Assembly (NCBI GenBank): GCA_033763435.1
Contig: JANRKN010000095.1
Span: forward strand, 1 to 21,052
Direction: 5' to 3'
Length of the DNA stretch: 21,052 nucleotides
Source of the DNA: JANRKN01 sp033763435
GTDB taxonomy: Bacteria > Planctomycetota > Phycisphaerae > Phycisphaerales > UBA1924
A program made the translations under genes and the position numbers. Each line of letters starts with the position of its first letter. Positions within the stretch are counted from its first letter, which is position 1. The notes beneath the pieces were generated by a model. The model searched no databases, was not told the DNA's origin, and saw only the letters and a program-made list of their open reading frames with translations. This document shows, piece by piece, positions 15,010 to 21,052 of the stretch.

Positions 15010-16377
15010 ATGAAGCTGACGATGGTGGGCACGGGCTATGTGGGTCTGGTCACGGGCGTGTGCTTTTCCAACACGGGCAACCACGTGCTGTGTCTGGACG
15101 TCGACGCGCGGAAGATCGAGAAGCTCCGTCAGGGCGTCTGCCCGATCTATGAGCCCGGTCTGACCGAGCTGATGGAGCGCAACATCGCCGCGGGCCGCCT
15201 GCACTTCACGCTCGACCGCGATTCGGCCTATCGCGACGCCGAGATGATCTTCATCTGCGTCGGCACGCCCAGCGACGAGCGCGGGCACACCGATCTCAAG
15301 TACATCCACTCGGCCGCGGACGACATCGCCGAGGTACTCAAGGCTCTGGGCCCGAACCAGAAGCCCAAGACGATCGTGGTGAAGTCGACGGTCCCCGTGG
15401 GCACGTCGCTCGAGGTCGCCCGGCGCATCCGCGCCAAGGTCGGGCCCGAGATCCCCTTCAACATCGCCAACAACCCCGAGTTCCTCAAGGAAGGCAACGC
15501 GATCGCGGACTTCATGAAGCCCGACCGCGTGGTCTGCGGCGTGGAGAACGACCTCGCCGCTGAACAGTTCCGCCAGCTCTACGACCCCTTCGTCCGCAAC
15601 GGGCACCCCATCTTCATCATGGACATCCTGTCCAGCGAGATGGTCAAGTACGCCTCGAACAACTTCCTCGCCACCAAAATCTCGTTCATCAACGAGATGG
15701 CCAACCTCTGCGAGGCCTACGGCGCCGACATCAACAAGGTCCGCGAGGGCATGTGCTCCGACTCGCGCATCGGCTACCAGTTCCTCTACCCGGGCCTGGG
15801 CTACGGCGGCTCGTGCTTCCCCAAGGACACGCTCGCCTGCATCATGATGGGCGACAAGGCTGGCATCGAGGCCAAGCTCTCCAAGCAGGTCCACGAGGTC
15901 AACCAGCGCCAGCGCGACCGCTTCTTTGACAAGGTCGTCGCGCACTTCGGCGGCAAGACCGGCATCGGCGGCGGGCCCGCGGGCCTCCAGGGCAAGAAGA
16001 TCGCCTTCTGGGGCATCGCCTTCAAGCCCCGCACCGACGACATCCGCGAGGCCCCGGCGCTCACGCTCATCCGCAAGGCCGCGGGCTACGGCGCAACCTG
16101 CGCCGCGTTCGACCCCGTCGCCAACGAGAACGCCCGCGCGGAGCTCGGCCCGGCGTGCCAGATCCACGACGACATGTACGAGGCCCTCAAGGACGCCGAC
16201 GCGCTGGTGATCTCGACCGACTGGGACGAGTTCAAGAGCCCCGACTTTGCCAAGGTCGCGTCGCTGCTGAAGAACAAGGTCATCTTCGACGGGCGGAACC
16301 TTTACCGCCTGCAGCAGATGAAGGACTTGGGCTTCACGTACTACAGCGTCGGCCGCCAGCCCGTGAAGGCCGGCTGA
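15010..16377 (+). CDS. ugd: UDP-glucose 6-dehydrogenase
   Basis: A 455-residue NAD-dependent enzyme that oxidises UDP-glucose to UDP-glucuronate, a precursor of capsule and other surface polysaccharides. The N-terminal Rossmann fold starts MVGTGYVGLVTG at 5-16. The conserved Lys213 is in SSEMVKYASN, and the catalytic Cys269 is in GGSCFPKD (267-273). The C-terminal domain carries FKPRTDDIREAP. Length and motif order match the family. The frame runs back to 14833, but the family starts at MKLTMVGTG, and GAGG at 14998-15001 sits 8 nt before that ATG. It is the first gene of a same-strand run to 20298, though a candidate terminator at 16394-16442 may end it. A GDP-mannose dehydrogenase is less likely given the motif set. 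Confidence 0.95.
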   Translation: MKLTMVGTGYVGLVTGVCFSNTGNHVLCLDVDARKIEKLRQGVCPIYEPGLTELMERNIAAGRLHFTLDRDSAYRDAEMIFICVGTPSDERGHTDLKYIHSAADDIAEVLKALGPNQKPKTIVVKSTVPVGTSLEVARRIRAKVGPEIPFNIANNPEFLKEGNAIADFMKPDRVVCGVENDLAAEQFRQLYDPFVRNGHPIFIMDILSSEMVKYASNNFLATKISFINEMANLCEAYGADINKVREGMCSDSRIGYQFLYPGLGYGGSCFPKDTLACIMMGDKAGIEAKLSKQVHEVNQRQRDRFFDKVVAHFGGKTGIGGGPAGLQGKKIAFWGIAFKPRTDDIREAPALTLIRKAAGYGATCAAFDPVANENARAELGPACQIHDDMYEALKDADALVISTDWDEFKSPDFAKVASLLKNKVIFDGRNLYRLQQMKDLGFTYYSVGRQPVKAG

Positions 16378-16393
16378 GTCTCGCGCGAACATC

Positions 16394-16442
16394 GCCCACG
16401 CTCGATCTCGCCCGCGCCGCGTAGCCTTCGGCGTGGGCTTTT
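16394..16442 (+). terminator. Candidate terminator after ugd
   Basis: GCCCACGC (16394-16401) pairs perfectly with GCGTGGGC (16431-16438), followed by TTTT. The 29-nt loop is long for an intrinsic terminator, so the call is tentative. It overlaps the earliest possible start of the next frame (16433). Confidence 0.4.
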
Positions 16443-16498
16443 CGCGCGCATCCACTCGCCGCCGAGGTCCGGTCGATGACCGGGGCCGGCCGTGGACC

Positions 16499-16975
16499 GT
16501 GCCGAGTCCGACGGGCGAGCAGATCCGTCGCGGGTTCCTCGCGCTGCCGGGTCAGGGAGATCGCTCGGGCCTTGAAGACCACGGCTCGTTTGTGTGGTGG
16601 CACTTCCTGCTGGTGATCGCGGGCGGGGGCGTGGCGATGCTGACGATCGGCTGGCCCTTGGGGTACTTCGCGCCCGGGCTGATGAGCGGGCCGCGGGGCG
16701 TGTTCATCTCGATCGCGCTGGCGCTGGTTCTGCAGACGATTCTGTGGTACGGCACCCTGCCGTGGGCGCGCCGGGTGCGCTGGAAGAAGTTCGCCGACGT
16801 GTCGCTCCGCAAGGGCCTGTGCCCCGCCTGCGGCTACGACATCGATCCGCTGCCCTACGAGCACGACCGTTGCGTTACCTGCCCCGAGTGCGGCGCCGCG
16901 TGGGATGCCTTCCGCATCGGCACGCGCGTGCGCATCCTTCCGATGCAGGGGCCCATGCAGGGGTCCGACTCATGA
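16499..16975 (+). CDS. Two-TM membrane protein with C-terminal zinc ribbon
   Basis: About 158 residues from the GTG at 16499. Two hydrophobic segments (about 31-57 and 67-90) are followed by a basic turn (RRVRWKK) and a zinc ribbon, CPACGYD (108-114) ... CVTCPECG (125-132), with Cys108, 111, 125, 128 and 131. This CxxCGYD...CPECG ribbon is common in planctomycete membrane proteins of unknown function. The frame is open from a GTG at 16433, but that codon lies in the arm of the candidate ugd terminator, so I favour 16499; no SD supports either. The stop TGA overlaps the ATG of the DNA methyltransferase (ATGA, four bases), implying translational coupling. The function is unknown. The ribbon faces the cytoplasm if both segments span the membrane and the N-terminus is inside; this is inference. 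Confidence 0.75.
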   Translation: MPSPTGEQIRRGFLALPGQGDRSGLEDHGSFVWWHFLLVIAGGGVAMLTIGWPLGYFAPGLMSGPRGVFISIALALVLQTILWYGTLPWARRVRWKKFADVSLRKGLCPACGYDIDPLPYEHDRCVTCPECGAAWDAFRIGTRVRILPMQGPMQGSDS

Positions 16976-17739
16976 CCGAGCACGTCTCCCGCCTCGACTG
17001 GCTCGACGCCGCGAGCGCGATGGCGCCCGCCTCGGTCGACTTTCTGTACGTCGATCCGCCCTTCAACACGGGCGCGCGAAAGCGCACGCCCCCGGGCGCC
17101 GCGAGGGCCGGGCGCGTGATCGACGCGTCCTATACCGACGCCTTTGGCACCACCGCCGCGTTCCTCGACTGGCTCACGCCGCGCGTCCGTGAGTCGCTGC
17201 GGGCCATGAAGCCTTCGGCGAACCTCGCGATCCACGTCGACTGGCGCACAAGCCACCGCGTGCGGGTGATGCTCGACGCGCTGCTGGGCGAGGACCGGTT
17301 TGTGAACCATCTCATCTGGAGCTACGGGCTGGGCGGCTCGGGGCCTCGATGCTTTGCGCGCAAGCACGACGACATTCTCGTCTACTGCGTGGATCCCGTG
17401 CGGGCGTACTTCGCGCCGCCGATGGTCCCCGCGCGGAGCAACCGTCTCCGGGGCAAGCTGAAAAAGGCCACCGACGTGCTCGACATCCCCGCGCTGAACA
17501 ACATGGCGCGCGAGCGCACGGGGTACCCGACGCAGAAGCCGCTCGCGCTGCTGGAGATGCTCGTGGGCGCGTTTGCGCCGCCCGCGGGCGTCGTGTGGGA
17601 TCCGTGCTGCGGCAGCGGCACAGCGCTCGTCGCCGCGGCGCGCCTCGGGCGCACGGCGGTGGGGGGCGACCTCTCGCCCCAGGCGGTCCGGCTCGCGCGC
17701 GAGCGCCTCGCGAGCGACGAGGCCCGGCCGACGGGCTGA
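16972..17739 (+). CDS. DNA methyltransferase (N4/N6, DPPF type), apparently orphan
   Basis: A 255-residue amino-methyltransferase. DPPF at 28-31 (motif IV, the base-binding site) comes first. TQKPLALLE at 187-195 and motif I DPCCGSGT at 210-217 (SAM binding) follow, the order of beta-class enzymes. The middle (about 40-180) must serve as target-recognition region but is short. Motif I reads DPCCGSGT where DPF.GSGT is usual, a Phe-to-Cys change. No restriction endonuclease or specificity subunit is next to it, so it may be an orphan regulatory or maintenance methylase; the recognition sequence cannot be predicted. Its ATG overlaps the stop of the zinc-ribbon gene by four bases, so the two are probably co-expressed. 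It ends 45 nt before the next gene on the same strand. Confidence 0.85.
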   Translation: MTEHVSRLDWLDAASAMAPASVDFLYVDPPFNTGARKRTPPGAARAGRVIDASYTDAFGTTAAFLDWLTPRVRESLRAMKPSANLAIHVDWRTSHRVRVMLDALLGEDRFVNHLIWSYGLGGSGPRCFARKHDDILVYCVDPVRAYFAPPMVPARSNRLRGKLKKATDVLDIPALNNMARERTGYPTQKPLALLEMLVGAFAPPAGVVWDPCCGSGTALVAAARLGRTAVGGDLSPQAVRLARERLASDEARPTG

Positions 17740-17784
17740 CCCGGCCCCTTGCGGGCACGTGGTCGGGGCGTACGATCCGGGCGA

Positions 17785-18315
17785 ATGCAGTGGATCTGGC
17801 GGCTCTACCAGCGCCGCATCATCAACATCAACGTCAACATCATCGTCGCCGGCGTGCTCGCGCTGCTGCCGACGGTCGTCATCGTCCACCTCCTCACCAC
17901 CGTCACCCACCTGCCCCCGCCCGAACAGCTCACGCACGGGCAGAAGATCTTCATCGGCGCCGTCACGTTCATCACCGACATCTTCTTCGATGTCGCCATC
18001 TACTACGGCCTGCACTGGCTGGCGAACCACTCGCCCTGGCGATCGCACGCGCTGGAGGAGGCCGCCAAGCCCCAGTTCTTCAAGGACGCCACGCGGGTGC
18101 AGTTCGAGCGTGCGTGCATCTCGCCGCTGTTTTACCTCATTGCGCTGGGCGGGCAGCACGCGCTGATGCAGCTGCACGTCGATGCCGCTCAGGCCACCGC
18201 GATCTCGTTCCTCACGGCGATCCTTGTGACGCGCACGATCCACACCTTCTGGATCCTCTGGCAGGAGCGCGCCGCCCGCAGGCTGGGCGCCGGGCCCGCC
18301 GGCGGGAGGGCCTAA
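17785..18315 (+). CDS. Four-TM membrane protein, function unknown
   Basis: A 176-residue protein with four likely membrane segments: about 15-40, 55-80, 111-130 and 136-160. The N-terminus is basic (WRLYQRR) and the C-terminus is Arg/Gly-rich and probably cytoplasmic. I do not recognise the family; conserved-looking polar residues within the segments (His77, Asp65/69, His125, His153) may be functional. The ATG at 17785 is chosen over an upstream GTG at 17749 because the latter adds only a basic low-complexity stretch. The stop is followed after three bases by the GTG of asnB, so the two genes are almost certainly one transcript. The link to asparagine synthesis is unknown. Confidence 0.75.
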   Translation: MQWIWRLYQRRIININVNIIVAGVLALLPTVVIVHLLTTVTHLPPPEQLTHGQKIFIGAVTFITDIFFDVAIYYGLHWLANHSPWRSHALEEAAKPQFFKDATRVQFERACISPLFYLIALGGQHALMQLHVDAAQATAISFLTAILVTRTIHTFWILWQERAARRLGAGPAGGRA

Positions 18316-18318
18316 CCC

Positions 18319-20298
18319 GTGTGCGGCCTGGGCGGGGTCGTCGTGCTCTCCAGCCCCCGCGCGGACGCGCCGCCCGCGCAGTCGCTCATCCCTGACACCG
18401 CGCTCGACGCCCTCGACGCCGCGATCGCGCCCCGCGGGCCCGACGGCGCGGGCAGATTCCGCGACCGCCTCGTCCGCGATGATGGCCTCGCGATCGACCT
18501 CGCGCTCGTGCATCGGCGGCTCTCGATCCTCGACCCCGCGGGCGGCGCCCAGCCCATGACCCACGCCGGCTGCGCGCTGGCCTTCAACGGATGCATCTAC
18601 AACCATCACGACCTGCGGCTCTCGCTCGCGCGCCAGGGCATCGAGTTCGCGACCGACCACTCCGACACCGAAGCCCTGCTGCACCTGCTGCGGACCCGCG
18701 GGCCCGACGCGCTCAGCGAGGCCGAGGGCATGTTCGCGCTGGCCTTCTGGGACCGCGCCCGCGGCACGCTCACGCTCGCGCGCGACCGCGCGGGCGAGAA
18801 ACCCCTCTACGTCACGCGCTTTTCCTCGCGCCGATCGGGCCAGAGCGTGGAGTATCTCGCGTTCGCCTCGACGGTGCCCGCGATCCTGGCCGTTCGGCGT
18901 GCAATGGGCGTGCGGACCGAGCTCGACCGCTCGGGCCTCGCGTCGTGGCTGCGGATGGGCTTTGCCGAGGACCCGCCGCTCGCGGACGTGAAGAGCCTGC
19001 GCCCCGGCACGCTCGCGGTGGGCCCCGAGTTCAGCAGTGGGACTGGGGGCGAGCGCTGGCGCACCCGCGCCTACTTCCAGCTTCCTGCTTCGCGCGATCC
19101 ATCGTACCGCCCCGACGCCGACGCGATCGACCGCCTGCTCGATGCCGCGGTCGCCAAGCGCCTGGAGTCCGACGTCCCGCTCGGCTGCTTTCTCTCGGGC
19201 GGCACCGACTCTTCGCTCGTCGCGGCGTACGCGCGCAAGCACCGCTCCAACCTCGCGACTTTTTGCGTCCGCATGCCCGACGTGCGCTACGACGAGTCGC
19301 CCATCGCGCGCCTCGTCGCCCGGCGACTGGGCACCAAGCACACCACGCTCGACGCGGGCCTCGATGCGCGCGCGACCGCCGCGGACGACCTTCGGAAACT
19401 GATCGCCTCGCTGGGCCTGCCGCTGGGCGATTCCTCGCTGCTCCCGACGCACTGGGTCTCCCGCGCGGCGTCGATCAAGGCGGGCCTGCGCGTCGCGCTC
19501 GCGGGCGACGGCGGGGACGAACTCTTCGGCGGATACGAGCGCTACGCCTCGCCCGCGATCCTCTCAGCGTGGTCCAGCCTGCTCTCGGCGCTGCCGCACG
19601 GCTGGGGCATGGCCGCGGGGGCCAAGAGCGTCCGCTCCAAGCTCGGCCGCCTGGCGATGGCCTCGCGCGGCCTGGGCTATGCCGACCTGGTCGCGATCTT
19701 CCCCTTCGAGCTCTACCGCGAACTGCTGATCGACAAACCCGAGCGGCTGATCTTCGCGAGCGGCGCCGGCCCCGCCGTGCCCGACGACCCCCTCCGCGCG
19801 GACTTTCTCTCCTCGCTCCCGGGCGACCTCCTGCGCAAGGTCGATGCCGCGTCGATGGCGGTGCCGATCGAGGTCCGCTCGCCTCTGCTCGACTCGGCCG
19901 TCATTGATGCCGCCTTCCGCATGCCGCTGGATCACCTGATGCCCCGCCGCTCGGGTCTGGTGGGGCGGGTGTTCGAGTTGCCGCGGATCAAGCACCTGCT
20001 GAAGCTCGCGGCCCGTCGCTGGGTGCCTTCCGAGGCACTGGATCGCCCGAAGATGGGCTTTGCCCTCCCGCTGGGCGAATGGCTCCGGACCGACTTTGGG
20101 CGTCTGGGCACGCTCGCGCGCGAGCGGCTGCGGGCGCCCGACCCGTTCGGTGCGGCCGGTGAGGCCCTGGGTCTGGACGTCGCCGCGGCGCGGGCGATGC
20201 TCGATCGGCACCTCGCGGGCGCCGAGGAACACGCCCAGCGCGTCTACGCTCTGACCGTGCTCAGCCTCTGGTGGGAGGGCGTGGAGCCGATGCTCTGA
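18319..20298 (+). CDS. asnB: Asparagine synthetase (glutamine-hydrolysing)
   Basis: A 659-residue two-domain enzyme that makes asparagine from aspartate, ATP and glutamine. It starts at GTG, giving Met1-Cys2, the N-terminal nucleophile (the initiator Met must be removed). The glutaminase domain (2 to ~190) shows RGPDG at 39-43, RLSILD at 67-72, FNGCIYNHH at 89-97 and SDTE at 115-118. The synthetase domain has the PP-loop SGGTDSS at 293-299 and LAGDGGDELFGGYERY at 394-409, with PKMGF..P near the C-terminus. At position 92 the usual Glu of FNGEIYN is Cys. The length suits the long amidotransferase form (asnB and surface-polysaccharide-associated relatives, about 600-660), so an amidotransferase in surface polymer synthesis is an alternative. 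It follows the membrane gene by three bases. A weak hairpin overlaps its stop. Confidence 0.9.
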   Translation: MCGLGGVVVLSSPRADAPPAQSLIPDTALDALDAAIAPRGPDGAGRFRDRLVRDDGLAIDLALVHRRLSILDPAGGAQPMTHAGCALAFNGCIYNHHDLRLSLARQGIEFATDHSDTEALLHLLRTRGPDALSEAEGMFALAFWDRARGTLTLARDRAGEKPLYVTRFSSRRSGQSVEYLAFASTVPAILAVRRAMGVRTELDRSGLASWLRMGFAEDPPLADVKSLRPGTLAVGPEFSSGTGGERWRTRAYFQLPASRDPSYRPDADAIDRLLDAAVAKRLESDVPLGCFLSGGTDSSLVAAYARKHRSNLATFCVRMPDVRYDESPIARLVARRLGTKHTTLDAGLDARATAADDLRKLIASLGLPLGDSSLLPTHWVSRAASIKAGLRVALAGDGGDELFGGYERYASPAILSAWSSLLSALPHGWGMAAGAKSVRSKLGRLAMASRGLGYADLVAIFPFELYRELLIDKPERLIFASGAGPAVPDDPLRADFLSSLPGDLLRKVDAASMAVPIEVRSPLLDSAVIDAAFRMPLDHLMPRRSGLVGRVFELPRIKHLLKLAARRWVPSEALDRPKMGFALPLGEWLRTDFGRLGTLARERLRAPDPFGAAGEALGLDVAAARAMLDRHLAGAEEHAQRVYALTVLSLWWEGVEPML

Positions 20299-20375
20299 GC
20301 CGCCCTTTGCTGGGCGTGCGGCTCGAGCGGGCGATTTTGGTTGATTTCGGTCAGTCAGGCCGATGCAGGGGACCT

Positions 20376-21052
20376 ATGGGCGAGTTGGAACGTCGCGAGT
20401 TGCTCCGGATGGGCGTGGCCACGGTCGGTTGGGCGGGCTTGGCCGCGTGGCTCTCGGGCTGCGCGTCGCCGGCCGTCTCAAGCGGCTCCTACGCCCGCCC
20501 CGACTGGCCCGACGGCCAGGTGCCCCCGGTGCCCAAGTCGGCGCCGGTCGCGGCGCCCCAGCCCGGGCCCGTCTCCCGCGGTCCGGTGGTGCTCGCGGGG
20601 GTCAATCCGCGCTCGACCTGGACGCGCGCCCAGCCGCGGATGCGCGATGCCAATCCGATGAACGGCATCAACCGCATCACGATCCATCACGACGGCATGC
20701 CGCCGACCGCGATCCGGTCCAAGTCCGACGTCGCGCGCCGGCTCGATCAGGTCCGCCGGTCGCACCTCGACCGCGGCTGGGCCGACATCGGCTATCACTA
20801 CATCATCGATCCGCGCGGCGAAGTCTGGGAAGGCCGGCCCATCAACCTCCAGGGCGCCCACGTCCAGGACAACAACGAGCACAACCTCGGCATTCTTGTG
20901 CTCGGCAACTTCGACCAGCAGTCACCGACTTCCGCCCAGCTCAGCGCGCTCGATGCCTTCGTCGCCAACCAGATGCGCTCGTACCGCGTTCCCCTTGGGC
21001 GCATCTACACCCACCAGGAAATCCGCCCCACGGCCTGCCCCGGGCGCAATCT
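20376..21052 (+). CDS. N-acetylmuramoyl-L-alanine amidase / PGRP-domain lipoprotein (3' end outside window)
   Basis: The frame is open from the ATG at 20376 to the window edge; 225 residues are visible and no stop occurs. The N-terminus has twin arginines (ERRELL, Arg6-Arg7), a hydrophobic stretch, and a lipobox LSGC at 26-29, so it is likely a lipoprotein, possibly Tat-exported. A Pro/Ser-rich linker (about 40-80) follows. The amidase_2/PGRP domain begins at ~80: ITIHHDG (101-107, zinc His104), GYHYIID (139-145, Tyr), NLGILVLGNF (170-179), and HQEIRPTACPG (213-223, zinc His213 and Cys221). Family members cleave the amide between muramic acid and the stem peptide. The start has no clear SD. 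Whether this lineage has peptidoglycan is unsettled from the window, but the intact zinc ligands argue for activity. Confidence 0.9.
   Translation, partial: MGELERRELLRMGVATVGWAGLAAWLSGCASPAVSSGSYARPDWPDGQVPPVPKSAPVAAPQPGPVSRGPVVLAGVNPRSTWTRAQPRMRDANPMNGINRITIHHDGMPPTAIRSKSDVARRLDQVRRSHLDRGWADIGYHYIIDPRGEVWEGRPINLQGAHVQDNNEHNLGILVLGNFDQQSPTSAQLSALDAFVANQMRSYRVPLGRIYTHQEIRPTACPGRN

Noticed and set aside
14443..16455. 670-residue minus-strand frame opposite ugd
   Set aside because: Antisense shadow; ugd has all family motifs and an SD.
16855..19452. 865-residue minus-strand frame spanning several + strand genes
   Set aside because: It covers three different genes on the other strand and has shadow-like composition.
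20297..20324. Hairpin GAGCCG/CGGCTC after asnB
   Set aside because: The stem overlaps the stop codon and the T-run is about 10 nt away; not convincing as a terminator.

Overview
The window is GC-rich bacterial chromosome with densely packed genes on both strands. It most likely comes from a planctomycete of the Phycisphaerae type. That is inferred from three things: a secreted protein with a Pro-Thr-Pro-Gly / hydrophobic / poly-Arg tail (the planctomycete flavour of PEP-CTERM), a membrane protein with the CxxCGYD...CPECG zinc ribbon that recurs in planctomycete proteomes, and few clear Shine-Dalgarno sites. Nothing here (no 16S rRNA) fixes the taxon.

Layout. 1-1680: 3' end of a cardiolipin-synthase-like phospholipase D gene, a convergent metallo-beta-lactamase-fold hydrolase, and tRNA-Leu(CAG) with its terminator beside a (GGGGT)n tract. 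1679-3200: recA with a long extra N-terminus, a strong SD and a recognisable promoter. 3200-3640: non-coding DNA holding several hairpins. 3641-4890: pdhA (pyruvate dehydrogenase E1 alpha) with its terminator and no E1 beta beside it. 5224-7131: a PEP-CTERM-type secreted protein, a terminator, then nth (endonuclease III) with unusual Fe-S cysteine spacing. 7131-7530: an inverted-repeat element built from GACCACTT-like octamers, then tRNA-Arg(CCG). 7686-11674: an MFS-like permease and a large secreted S41/CtpA protease. 11786-13761: a TIM-barrel sugar-isomerase-like gene and prfB (release factor 2), whose +1 frameshift site carries UAA instead of the usual UGA. 13827-14732: a SAM methyltransferase on the minus strand. 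15010-20298: UDP-glucose dehydrogenase, a zinc-ribbon membrane protein overlapping an orphan DNA methyltransferase, a four-TM membrane protein and a glutamine-dependent asparagine synthetase. 20376 to the edge: a peptidoglycan-recognition/amidase lipoprotein cut by the window end.

How the genes fit together. Most are housekeeping: DNA repair (recA, nth), translation termination (prfB, tRNAs), central carbon (pdhA) and envelope work (cls, ugd, CtpA-like protease, amidase lipoprotein, PEP-CTERM protein). No phage, plasmid, CRISPR or recognisable defence locus is present. The most unusual signal is the prfB recoding site: UAA rather than RF2-specific UGA, and no visible SD-like stimulator. Next come the structured intergenic repeats, the recurrent G-tract motif upstream of several genes, and the translationally coupled zinc-ribbon membrane protein plus orphan methyltransferase.
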